7,222 bases of DNA. Source: Caldora sp. SIO3E6. GTDB lineage: Bacteria; Cyanobacteriota; Cyanobacteriia; Cyanobacteriales; Coleofasciculaceae. Both the position numbers and the translations under genes were made by a program. Where the stretch lies: positions 1 through 7,222 of the forward strand of contig JAAHHL010000333.1 in the NCBI GenBank assembly GCA_010672185.1. The letters are read 5' to 3'. Within the stretch, counting starts at the first letter, position 1. Each line of letters starts with the position of its first letter. The notes beneath the pieces were generated by a model. The model saw only the letters and a list, made by a program, of their open reading frames with translations. It did not search any database and was not told the DNA's origin. Shown one piece after another: positions 1 to 5,677 of this stretch.

Positions 1-737
1 AAGCGAATGATGAACCGATTGTCAGTGCAGCGATATCTGCTATTTGTCGCTTAACTGGAGACTATAGCCAAATACAGACAGTAGTTGACTTCCTCCAACA
101 CGAGAGCGTTAACGCCCGACGATCCTGCATCCAAGACTTAATTGATGCTCAATACTATGATGCCATTCCCCAGATCGCCCGTTGTCCTGTTTCCCTTGTC
201 TTTCGGCTGCGAGGAATCCGACAGTTAGCAGAATCTGGTACTGCCACGGGAAAAATTAGCTCTGCAGAGGTAGAACCCTATTTAGAGCAAGTTATTCGAG
301 ATCATCCCAATGATTTAGACTTAGTCCACGAATACGACCAAAAACCGAGCCTAGATTTTGTCATTAATGAACTGTACCATACGGATTTTGGGCGGTGTTA
401 TCTAGGGAGTAAAACCCTGCTGGAATTTTATCCAGAGGAAGCTCCAGATGCACTGTTAAAGACTTGGGAAAAAGAAGCTCACAATGACTATGGAGCCCAT
501 TATCATGTGGTCAAATTGCTGGGCTGGCTTAAATATGCCCCAGCTTACGATTTATTGGTAGAAGCCCTACAAAATACTATGCCCCAGTTTCAAAAATCGA
601 AGGCAGGGGCGGCAATTGCTTTAGGTAATTTAGGAGATAAACGGGCGATTCCACTCCTTAAAGAGGCTGCCGACACTCAAATTTTTGATTTGAAATATGC
701 TTGTTCGTTAGCTTTAAAACAGTTGGAAGATAAGTAG
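1..737 (+). CDS. cpeY: CpeY, phycoerythrin alpha-subunit bilin lyase subunit (3' part)
   Basis: The frame is open from base 3 to the TAG at 735-737, giving 244 residues of a protein whose start lies before the window. The sequence resembles the C-terminal half of CpeY (about 430-440 residues in full), with segments such as AAISAICRLTGDYSQ, IARCPVSLVFRLRGIRQLAE, TDFGRCYL and HNDYGAHYHVVKLLGWL, and HEAT-like helical pairs near the end (AGAAIALGNLGDKRAIPLLK). In the studied Fremyella system CpeY, helped by CpeZ, attaches phycoerythrobilin to the first cysteine of the PE alpha subunit; here that would be Cys80 of the CpeA encoded at 4393-4881. It is cytoplasmic and not a phycobilisome component. 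Its usual place is directly after cpeBA; here it lies upstream and is separated from them by other genes. No cpeZ follows it. The stop codon abuts a heptamer repeat array. Identification is from family memory, not a search. Confidence 0.88.
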   Translation, partial: ANDEPIVSAAISAICRLTGDYSQIQTVVDFLQHESVNARRSCIQDLIDAQYYDAIPQIARCPVSLVFRLRGIRQLAESGTATGKISSAEVEPYLEQVIRDHPNDLDLVHEYDQKPSLDFVINELYHTDFGRCYLGSKTLLEFYPEEAPDALLKTWEKEAHNDYGAHYHVVKLLGWLKYAPAYDLLVEALQNTMPQFQKSKAGAAIALGNLGDKRAIPLLKEAADTQIFDLKYACSLALKQLEDK

Positions 738-821
738 GTGTTAGGTGTTAGGTGTTAGGTGTTAGGTGTTAGGTGTTAGGTGTTAGGTGTTAGGTGTTAG
801 GTGTTAGGTGGTAGTTGTTAT
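738..821. repeat. Heptanucleotide tandem repeat (GTGTTAG)n
   Basis: Ten perfect copies of GTGTTAG run from 738 to 807, followed by two degenerate copies (GTGGTAG at 808-814 and TTGTTAT at 815-821). The array begins on the base after the cpeY stop codon, and the stop itself sits in a degenerate unit (TAAGTAG, 731-737). Short 7-bp tandem repeats of this kind are known from many cyanobacterial genomes. No function is evident. Copy number is likely to vary between strains. Confidence 0.97.
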
Positions 822-862
822 AGCGTTTCTCATATTTATGAGGTAAACTCTTTACTTCAAAG

Positions 863-881
863 TCCCCCTTTCTAAGGGGGA
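863..881. repeat. C5/G5 hairpin, common cyanobacterial intergenic repeat type
   Basis: TCCCCCTT (863-870) pairs perfectly with AAGGGGGA (874-881) around a 3-base loop, and a further AGGGGG copy follows at 885-890. This resembles a dispersed intergenic repeat seen widely in cyanobacteria. It lies between the convergent ends of cpeY and the pentapeptide-repeat gene and could end transcription, but neither strand has a clear T-tract directly after the stem, so a terminator role is not claimed. Confidence 0.7.
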
Positions 882-938
882 TTTAGGGGGATATAGATGT
901 ACCTAATGGATGCAAGAACTACTATATCTTAGGTAAAA

Positions 939-1781
939 TTAATCTTTCGGTGTCTTATTCAACAAACACCCTAGGCTCTTAGCTGTATTAGAGCGAGTAA
1001 AAGGATTCCATGTTCCCAACTCTTGAGCCGAGCGACTGCACAAATAAGCTCGCTCCCAATCACTCAATCCTTGAACCTCGCTAAAATCTGCTCCTTCCAG
1101 ATTCTCTATCTGCTCCAAGGAGGCTCCTGTTAAATCAGCTCCCCGCAAATCTGCAAACTGTAATTCGACATTAATCAGTCGCGCATTTCGTAAATAAGCT
1201 CCAGTGAGATAAGCTCTTTTTAAGTTAGCTCCACTGAAAGCAACTCCTTCTAAGTTTGCCCCGGTAAAATCAGTACCACTCAAATAAGCTCCCCGCAGGT
1301 TAGCGCCTTGCAAATCCACACCTCTCAAATTAGCTGTATTGAGATAAGCGCCAGCCAAATTTGCCTTCGGACCGATTGCGCCGGAATTGCGATAATTATA
1401 CCCTTCTGGCCAAATAGTTTGGGAATCGTAGAGTGCTAGTTGCAGTTTGGCTCCATCTAATTGCGCACCACTCAAATCACAACCGCAGAGCACAGCTCGA
1501 TATAAATAACTATCCTGTAAGTTTGCCCCTTGAAGATTGCCTGAGCGCAAGTTCGCCCTTCGCAAGTCAGCTTCTTGGAGATTGGCATCACTGAGATTGG
1601 TTTGGCTTAAATTTGCTCCAATTAAGATAGCACCATTAAGATCAGCGCACTCTAAATTCTTCTGACTCAGATTTATGCCCTCCAAATCTCTATTCTTCAG
1701 ACTTTTGCCTTTGTGCAGAGCTTCTTGGATCTCATCGGGAGAAAAGGAGGTAAAGCTAAGGCGAGCGACTAGGGGATTCAT
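939..1781 (-). CDS. Pentapeptide-repeat protein
   Basis: The 280-residue protein is built mostly of A(D/N)LXX pentapeptide repeats, from about residues 32-115 and again 138-235. Typical units are ADLNG, ANLSQ, ADLRR, ANLRG, ADLTG. Such repeats fold as a right-handed quadrilateral beta-helix. Between the blocks (residues 116-137) is a loop containing IWPEGYNYRNSGAIG, a type often seen in cyanobacterial pentapeptide proteins. The C-terminal tail (about 240-268: DWERAYLCSR, ELGTWNPFTRSNT) is not repeat sequence and looks like a conserved family tail. No signal peptide or membrane segment is seen, so a cytoplasmic location is likely. The ATG at 1781 lacks a clear Shine-Dalgarno sequence. Transcription diverges from the bilin lyase gene at 1925. 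The role is unknown; the PE-island context does not by itself assign one. Confidence 0.93.
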   Translation of the reverse strand: MNPLVARLSFTSFSPDEIQEALHKGKSLKNRDLEGINLSQKNLECADLNGAILIGANLSQTNLSDANLQEADLRRANLRSGNLQGANLQDSYLYRAVLCGCDLSGAQLDGAKLQLALYDSQTIWPEGYNYRNSGAIGPKANLAGAYLNTANLRGVDLQGANLRGAYLSGTDFTGANLEGVAFSGANLKRAYLTGAYLRNARLINVELQFADLRGADLTGASLEQIENLEGADFSEVQGLSDWERAYLCSRSAQELGTWNPFTRSNTAKSLGCLLNKTPKD

Positions 1782-1826
1782 GCCAAGAGATAATTGTGAA
1801 AAGACGAACCAAACTTATCGTAAAAT

Positions 1827-1867
1827 TTAATGAGTCATTAATTTTATTTTTAATGTTTCTTCATTAA
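1827..1867. promoter_or_regulatory. AT-rich divergent promoter region with two TTAATG/CATTAA dyads
   Basis: The 143-bp spacer between two divergent genes contains two related dyads. TTAATGA-G-TCATTAA (1827-1841) has perfect 7-bp arms about one centre base. TTAATG-6-CATTAA (1850-1867) repeats the same half-site. GTTAAC and TTAATTAA sequences follow at about 1871-1888. Paired half-sites in a shared upstream region are what an operator for both genes would look like, but no known cyanobacterial regulator site was recognised and the stretch is AT-rich, so chance symmetry is possible. Confidence 0.4.
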
Positions 1868-1924
1868 GATTGTTAACTTTAATTAACTTAAGCAATTAAT
1901 TCAATAACTGAGGGTAAAAGATCG

Positions 1925-2515
1925 ATGCTCCTGACAACGCCTATGACCATGATGGATTTCTTTAGAAAAAGTGAGGGAGTCTGGTTTTCTCAACGTACAG
2001 TCCATCGTTTTGACTCAGCGGGGGATGAATCTGGGGAATCTAATTTAATTATCAAAGTTTTGGACTCAGATGACCCCAGAGTGGTGCAAATTTGTCAAGA
2101 GCAAGGAGTAGATCCAACTTTAGCTAGTGGTGGTGCTAGTTTCCAATGGCAGGGGAATTTAAGTGAAAAAGAACCAGACCCCAACTACGAAGCAATTTTA
2201 GTGGATATTCCCCATCCCCAAAATTCTCATACTGGTAAATTTTTGCGAAATAAAGGTTATGTAGAGGGCATTCCTGTTATCGGTGCTTACCGGTTTGCTG
2301 ATAGTGGAGTGTTGACAATTGAGACAGAATATGAACGCAATCAAGGACAAGAAAAATGTTGGTTTGTGACCGATGATTTTCGGGTGCGGGTTAGTACTGT
2401 TAAGATAGTTAATGGGGTAAACTTGATGACTTACTGTTCCGAGCGTCGTTGTATTTCTCCCTCTTTTTTAGAAGAGTTAATGGAAAAAAATCGCTTGAGA
2501 GCTTCAGCGATGTAA
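1925..2515 (+). CDS. Phycobiliprotein lyase, CpcS/CpeS family (CpeS- or CpeU-like)
   Basis: This 196-residue protein matches the CpcS/CpeS/CpeU family of bilin lyases, ten-stranded beta-barrels of the lipocalin-like type that carry a phycobilin and attach it to a cysteine of a phycobiliprotein. Family features are the N-terminal FF(R/E)KSEGVWFSQRTVH region (residues 12-27), the central LRNKGYVEGIPVIGAYRF (107-124), TEYE near 134-137, CWFVTDDFRVRVSTVK (145-160) and the C-terminal YCSERR (170-175). CpeS acts on beta-Cys80/82 and CpeU probably on an alpha cysteine; I cannot separate the two by eye, so no symbol is given. The start at 1925 is supported by GAGGG at 1910-1914; later ATGs at 1943, 1949 and 1952 would give the shorter N-terminus typical of the family (MDFF...). 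Placement beside cpeBA and cpeY points to PE as substrate. Confidence 0.88.
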   Translation: MLLTTPMTMMDFFRKSEGVWFSQRTVHRFDSAGDESGESNLIIKVLDSDDPRVVQICQEQGVDPTLASGGASFQWQGNLSEKEPDPNYEAILVDIPHPQNSHTGKFLRNKGYVEGIPVIGAYRFADSGVLTIETEYERNQGQEKCWFVTDDFRVRVSTVKIVNGVNLMTYCSERRCISPSFLEELMEKNRLRASAM

Positions 2516-2572
2516 CCATTTGCATCAATACCTACCTACTTCTTCTCTTGAGTTTAAAGAGTACGATAAAAA

Positions 2573-2627
2573 CAAATAGTTCTTGGTTGCCTCCTGAGGC
2601 CAATTGACTACAGGAGGCAACCAAGAA
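2573..2627 (-). terminator. Rho-independent terminator of the linker gene (17-bp perfect stem)
   Basis: TTCTTGGTTGCCTCCTG (2580-2596) is perfectly complementary to 2611-2627 across a 14-base loop. Read on the minus strand, the stem is followed by CTATTTGTTTTT, a T-rich tract, and lies 34 bases past the stop of the minus-strand linker gene. On the plus strand there is no T-tract, so it is mainly a terminator for the linker transcript, though the stem would also face transcripts coming from the lyase gene ending at 2515. Confidence 0.85.
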
Positions 2628-2660
2628 ATTGAGCTAGTCACTCAGCATGAAGGAAAGTTA

Positions 2661-3455
2661 CTAAGCAACCTCAGTGACACTGATAATCCTTCCGCCCGTC
2701 TTGTGAATATTTTGCACTTGCTGGGACATTTGACTATAGTCAACTACACACTCCTGGCGGCTATACTTTCTTAGTCTAGCTGGAGCTTTGGATGCAGTAA
2801 ACTTAATACAGAAACGCTTGCCCGTATTGCCATAGCAAGCCCCATTCCCTACCGCCGGAGGCTTGATTGAAGTAGGTAAATTAGCTGCTATTGAAGTAAT
2901 TAACTTGGCACTATTGTCCCGATCACTAGTCGCGGAGCCTCGTAACAATGAAAATGTCCGGTTAAACACTTCATTTTTCAGTCCACCAACAGAGCGAATA
3001 CTGCGATGGTAAGGCACAACATTCTCCCCAAAACTCTGGATGTACTCTTCACTGTTGATGTAAGAGTCAATCTCAGCTCCATATCCTTGATCATTGTAAA
3101 TCTGGACATGCTCAGCGATTTCCTCCTGACTTTGGGGAGGACGACCGAGGAGATGCTTGAAGTTCAACTCAATAAAGCGGTACTGAGAAGACGAGTGAAA
3201 GAAGCTCAACTGATACAGGCTGGACTGAGCTACACTTCTCACAAACTCGCGGACTGTAATGTCGCCATTGCGGAGTTGGGATTCAGCACTAGAAAGACTT
3301 TGGCTTTCCATCACATATTCATTTCCCAATACCTGCTTATAGACTGCCTTGATAATTACCTCTAGGTCTGTTTCCGAGCTATTCGGACGTAGTTCTAGGG
3401 GATCAACTTCAAAGGCATCCAAACCTAGAGTTGCTGATGTGGTTAATTTTCCCAT
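2661..3455 (-). CDS. Phycobilisome rod linker, phycoerythrin-associated type (CpeC/D/E-like)
   Basis: With the ATG at 3455 the protein has 264 residues. Residues about 18-148 are a phycobilisome linker domain (PF00427 type): DLEVIIKAVYKQVLGNEYVM, ITVREFVRSVA, YRFIELNFKHLLGRPP, GAEIDSYINSEEY and FGENVVPYHR. Residues about 211-262 form a CpcD-like domain (PF01383 type; GKRFCIKF ... YSQMSQQVQNIHKTGGRIISV). This order is that of rod linkers that sit in the hexamer cavity and join one disc to the next. Strong resemblance to CpeC/CpeD/CpeE and the neighbouring cpeBA suggest a PE hexamer linker; which one cannot be decided by eye. A TTG at 3488 would add 11 residues (MKLLFKLIKKS), but the ATG gives an N-terminus (MGKLTTSATLGLDAF) like known linkers. 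The connector between the two domains is short, making the protein slightly smaller than typical 280-290 residue relatives. It is divergent from cpeB. Confidence 0.92.
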   Translation of the reverse strand: MGKLTTSATLGLDAFEVDPLELRPNSSETDLEVIIKAVYKQVLGNEYVMESQSLSSAESQLRNGDITVREFVRSVAQSSLYQLSFFHSSSQYRFIELNFKHLLGRPPQSQEEIAEHVQIYNDQGYGAEIDSYINSEEYIQSFGENVVPYHRSIRSVGGLKNEVFNRTFSLLRGSATSDRDNSAKLITSIAANLPTSIKPPAVGNGACYGNTGKRFCIKFTASKAPARLRKYSRQECVVDYSQMSQQVQNIHKTGGRIISVTEVA

Positions 3456-3705
3456 TGATTTCTTTATTAATTTGAACAAAAGCTTCAACGCTTAACTCTG
3501 GTGTCAATTATTCATTGACGCTTGAGAAATTAAGCAACAAACTCTCACTTGAGTATGGTTTTGTCGATTTCTATCATCAGAGGGTTCGTTCCTTTTTGTT
3601 GCCAAATATTTACAAATCTTTATTTTGTGAATATTTGTTACTTTGTTTCTCAGAAAGAATGACAAAGAAAATCTCTTTGCTTTACCTTTTAGCTTGTCAG
3701 TCATA

Positions 3706-3734
3706 AAGACAGTAGGAAAGATCTAGGGTATAGT
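3706..3734 (+). promoter_or_regulatory. Putative sigma-70-type promoter of cpeBA
   Basis: TATAGT (3729-3734) matches the -10 consensus at five of six bases. AAGACA (3706-3711) matches the -35 consensus at four of six, with a 17-bp spacer. This would start transcription near 3741 and leave a leader of about 55 bases before the cpeB ATG. It is a motif match only. Confidence 0.4.
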
Positions 3735-3758
3735 AAATTGCCCTTGATGGCTGTCATC

Positions 3759-3787
3759 GACATTCAAGACATTCAATAACTAAGGAG
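3759..3787 (+). promoter_or_regulatory. cpeB leader: 9-bp direct repeat and Shine-Dalgarno
   Basis: GACATTCAA occurs twice in perfect tandem (3759-3776), directly followed by the ribosome binding site AAGGAG (3782-3787), eight bases before the ATG. The Shine-Dalgarno is strong, as expected for a very highly expressed antenna protein. The repeat may be a protein site or be incidental. Confidence 0.6.
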
Positions 3788-3795
3788 ATACAGAC

Positions 3796-4329
3796 ATGCT
3801 TGATGCATTTTCAAGAAGTGTAGTTGCAGCCGATTCCAGTGGCAAATTTGTTGAAGATCTAAGTAGCCTCAAAGCACTGGTTGCTGACGGAAACAAGCGT
3901 CTTGATGCAGTCAACTTCATTGCTAGCAACGCAAGCTGCATCGTTTCCGATGCTGTAGCTGGTATCTGCTGTGAAAGTGAAGGTTTGACTGCTCCTGGTG
4001 GCGGTGTTTACACCACTCGTAAAATGGCTGCTTGCCTACGGGATGGCGATATCATTCTCCGCTATATTAGCTACGCCGTATTGGCTGGAGATGCTTCCGT
4101 ACTCAACGACCGTTGCTTGAATGGTCTCAAAGAGACTTATGCTGCTTTAGGCGTTCCTGCTGGAAATGCAGCTCGTGCTGTTGGCATCATGAAGGCAGCT
4201 GCTGTCGCCTTTGTTAACAACACTGCTTCTCAGCGCAAAATGACCGTAACAGAAAAAGCAGGAGCTTGTGATGCTTTAGCAGGTGAAGTTGCTGGCTACT
4301 TTGATGCAGTGGTTGCTGCCATTAGCTAG
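3796..4329 (+). CDS. cpeB: Phycoerythrin beta subunit (CpeB), unusual variant
   Basis: The 177-residue protein opens with MLDAFSR and keeps the globin-like phycobiliprotein beta fold (NKRLDAVNFIASNASCIVSDAVAG; LAGDASVLNDRCLNGLKETY). Chromophore cysteines are present: Cys48 and Cys59 (the pair holding one doubly linked bilin, equal to usual 50/61), Cys80 in CLRD (usual 82) and Cys158. Together these hold three bilins and separate PE from phycocyanin and allophycocyanin. The length of 177 equals red-algal beta-PE. With CpeA it forms (alpha-beta)6 discs in phycobilisome rods on the thylakoid surface. Odd points: Gly70 replaces the asparagine that is N-methylated in nearly all beta subunits (GGGVY for GGNxY); an extra Cys58 adjoins Cys59; the C-terminal YFDR motif reads YFDA. 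First gene of the cpeBA operon, with a strong AAGGAG ribosome binding site. Confidence 0.96.
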   Translation: MLDAFSRSVVAADSSGKFVEDLSSLKALVADGNKRLDAVNFIASNASCIVSDAVAGICCESEGLTAPGGGVYTTRKMAACLRDGDIILRYISYAVLAGDASVLNDRCLNGLKETYAALGVPAGNAARAVGIMKAAAVAFVNNTASQRKMTVTEKAGACDALAGEVAGYFDAVVAAIS

Positions 4330-4392
4330 TCTCTTCTGGTTAATTTTTGATCACCCATTAAATTTTATTACAAATAGGAGAATCCTAAAACA

Positions 4393-4881
4393 ATGAAATC
4401 TGTTTTGACTACAGCTGTTGCTTCTGCTGACCTCGCAGGTCGTTATCCTAGCAATTCCGATCTTGAGTCAGTTCAAGGAAGTCTACAACGGGCAACTGCT
4501 CGGATGGAAGCTGCTGAGAAGTTAGCTGCAGGTTATGATAAGGTTGCTGATGAAGCAATTGAAGCTATCTATGCTAAGTTCCCCAATGGCAGTGGCAAGG
4601 ACATTGGTGCAGAGGTACAAAAATCCAAGTGTAAGCGGGACATTGTTCACTACTTGCGCCTCATCGACTACTGCCTAGTAGTTGGCGGCACCGGTCCCTT
4701 GGATGAGTGGGGTATTGCTGGTGCTCGTGAAGTTTACAAAGCACTGGGTATTGACACCTCTACCTTTGTTGTGGGATTGACCCAAACCCGCGATCGCATC
4801 TGTGTTGGTCGTGATATGTCTGCTCAAGCAGCTACAGAATTTACAAGCTATCTTGATTATTTAATCAACGCTCTGTCCTAG
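4393..4881 (+). CDS. cpeA: Phycoerythrin alpha subunit (CpeA)
   Basis: The 162-residue protein has the CpeA opening MKSVLTTAVASADLAGR(Y/F)PS and the signatures DLESVQGSLQRA, ARMEAAEKLA, HYLRLIDYCLVVGGTGPLDEWGIAGAREVY and RDMSAQA. Two bilin cysteines are visible: Cys80 in CKRD (usual 82/84) and Cys137 (usual 139/140). Cys94 is common in PE alpha chains and not a bilin site. The stretch before Cys80 (FPNGSGKDIGAEVQKSK) differs from the standard C-PE loop and lacks the additional Cys75 that gives PE-II a third alpha bilin, so two bilins per alpha are predicted, five per heterodimer with CpeB. The gene follows cpeB by 63 bases, with AGGAG at 4376-4380 and a rather long 12-base spacing to the ATG. 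The two genes presumably share one transcript, as in other cyanobacteria. Confidence 0.97.
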   Translation: MKSVLTTAVASADLAGRYPSNSDLESVQGSLQRATARMEAAEKLAAGYDKVADEAIEAIYAKFPNGSGKDIGAEVQKSKCKRDIVHYLRLIDYCLVVGGTGPLDEWGIAGAREVYKALGIDTSTFVVGLTQTRDRICVGRDMSAQAATEFTSYLDYLINALS

Positions 4882-4888
4882 TAGAGCT

Positions 4889-4922
4889 CCGTTTTCTCTG
4901 GTCATGAGAAACGGTATTTTTT
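4889..4922 (+). terminator. Rho-independent terminator of cpeBA
   Basis: CCGTTTTCTC (4889-4898) pairs with GAGAAACGG (4906-4914) with one bulged T and a 7-base loop, followed by TATTTTTT (4915-4922). It begins eight bases after the cpeA stop codon and closes the operon, so psaK is expected to have its own promoter. Confidence 0.88.
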
Positions 4923-5155
4923 AGTGTGGAGGACTCTGTTGCTGGTTACTTGGCTAGATAGGTTAAGTAATTGGCTGTGAGTCCTTCACCTGTTCATTGA
5001 ATTGAAGTTATACGGATCTTATTATTGATCGCTATTTCTGCTTTCAGTAGAGGTTCGTTATAAGTTTCTAGTGCCTAATAGCAGTAGAATACTTTCAGTT
5101 TTTCAAATTTTTTGGTTTTCAATGACCGATCTTTAAAAAAAGAGGAGACACTAAC
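4923..5155 (+). promoter_or_regulatory. psaK upstream region and ribosome binding site
   Basis: The 233 bases between the cpeBA terminator and psaK contain no gene. A possible -10 box TAGAAT lies at 5085-5090 without a convincing -35. The Shine-Dalgarno AGGAG at 5143-5147 sits eight bases before the ATG at 5156 and decides that start over the in-frame ATG at 5168. The leader is A/T-rich, with T-runs at 5099-5119. Confidence 0.5.
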
Positions 5156-5419
5156 ATGATTCATTTAATGACCCTTGCTGCTGCTGTTCCCCAGACCGTT
5201 GCTTGGAGTCCCAAAGTAGGGATAGTAATGATTCTTTGTAATATATTAGCGATCGCCTTTGGTAAGTTAACTATGGCTCAACCAAGTGTAAAACCTGAGT
5301 TACCTATGCCGGAAATGTTTGGTGGCATGGGATTCCCTGCTCTATTAGCAACCACCAGTTTAGGTCATGTAATCGGATTTGGAGCCATTTTGGGTTTGGC
5401 TAATATGGGCATGCTCTAA
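5156..5419 (+). CDS. psaK: Photosystem I subunit PsaK
   Basis: The 87-residue protein has the length and layout of cyanobacterial PsaK: a short N-terminal presequence rich in Ala (usually cleaved), then WSPKVGIVMILCNILAIAFG as the first membrane helix (about residues 17-36), a loop with PELPMPEMFGGMGFPALLATTSLGHVIG, and a second membrane helix to the C-terminus (about 57-84). PsaK is a two-helix peripheral subunit of the photosystem I core in the thylakoid membrane; in Synechocystis a PsaK paralogue has been linked to acclimation and to coupling of phycobilisome energy to photosystem I. I cannot say whether this is a PsaK1- or PsaK2-type copy. It is transcribed in the same direction as cpeBA but separated by a terminator, and lies before a HEAT-repeat gene. 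A HIP1 octamer falls within it (5249-5256). Confidence 0.95.
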   Translation: MIHLMTLAAAVPQTVAWSPKVGIVMILCNILAIAFGKLTMAQPSVKPELPMPEMFGGMGFPALLATTSLGHVIGFGAILGLANMGML

Positions 5420-5483
5420 TCATCAGCTAAGCTTAAGATGCATCTGGTGAAAGCACCTAATTCAATCATCAGTTATGAGTGGA

Positions 5484-5500
5484 ACAGGCATCTTGCCTGT
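5484..5500. repeat. Small hairpin repeat ACAGGCA-tct-TGCCTGT
   Basis: A perfect 7-bp inverted repeat with a 3-base loop lies 65 bases after psaK. GGAACAGGCATCTTGCCTGT resembles a short dispersed element found in many cyanobacterial intergenic regions. There is no T-tract, so it is weak as a terminator, though it could protect the 3' end of the psaK transcript. Confidence 0.65.
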
Positions 5501-5567
5501 CATCTGTCATCCGAAACATTCAAGGTGAATGCGTCTTGAGCTTATCAGCACACTTAAGAACGTTGGT

Positions 5568-5594
5568 GTTGGGTTACGCGATCGCTAACCCAAC
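5568..5594. repeat. Inverted repeat around a HIP1 octamer
   Basis: GTTGGGTTA (5568-5576) and TAACCCAAC (5586-5594) are perfect 9-bp arms enclosing CGCGATCGC, which contains the HIP1 palindrome GCGATCGC (5578-5585). HIP1 is the over-represented octamer of cyanobacterial genomes. The combined structure looks like a dispersed intergenic element rather than a gene-specific signal. Confidence 0.75.
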
Positions 5595-5677
5595 CTACTT
5601 ATTACTAAAAAATTTAACATTCTTATTTGAAAGTTCCTAAATAGAGCTAGCTGAATAAACATAAAATTAATTAACTC

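Larger units (their letters stand above)
3456..3795. other. Intergenic control region between linker gene and cpeB
   Basis: This 340-bp AT-rich spacer holds no convincing gene; overlapping frames on both strands encode unrelated basic or hydrophobic sequence without ribosome binding sites or family features. It must contain the promoters of the divergent linker gene and cpeBA. TTGTTA (3635-3640) followed after two bases by TTGTTT (3643-3648) recalls the TTGTTA direct repeats, spaced by four bases, described upstream of cpeBA in Fremyella, but the second copy and the spacing differ, so the match is weak. ACAAAT (3612-3617) and ATTTGT (3633-3638) form a loose inverted repeat nearby. Confidence 0.6.

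Noticed and set aside
738..821. The GTGTTAG array as a CRISPR array or telomere-like sequence
   Set aside because: There are no spacers between units and the period is only 7 bp; it is a simple tandem repeat.
3006..3365. Plus-strand 119-residue frame inside the linker gene
   Set aside because: It is antisense to a clear linker coding sequence, has no family features and no ribosome binding site; a shadow frame.
3456..3488. TTG at 3488 as the linker start
   Set aside because: The ATG at 3455 gives an N-terminus like other linkers, and the extra 11 residues (MKLLFKLIKKS) fit no linker N-terminus I know.
3635..3648. TTGTTA/TTGTTT as a true PE light-regulation element
   Set aside because: Spacing is two rather than four bases and the second copy is imperfect in a T-rich stretch; noted only as a weak resemblance.
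3504..3706. Overlapping 63-66 residue frames on both strands between the linker gene and cpeB
   Set aside because: Both lie in an AT-rich control region. One needs a TTG start, neither has a Shine-Dalgarno sequence, and the products look like translated noncoding DNA.
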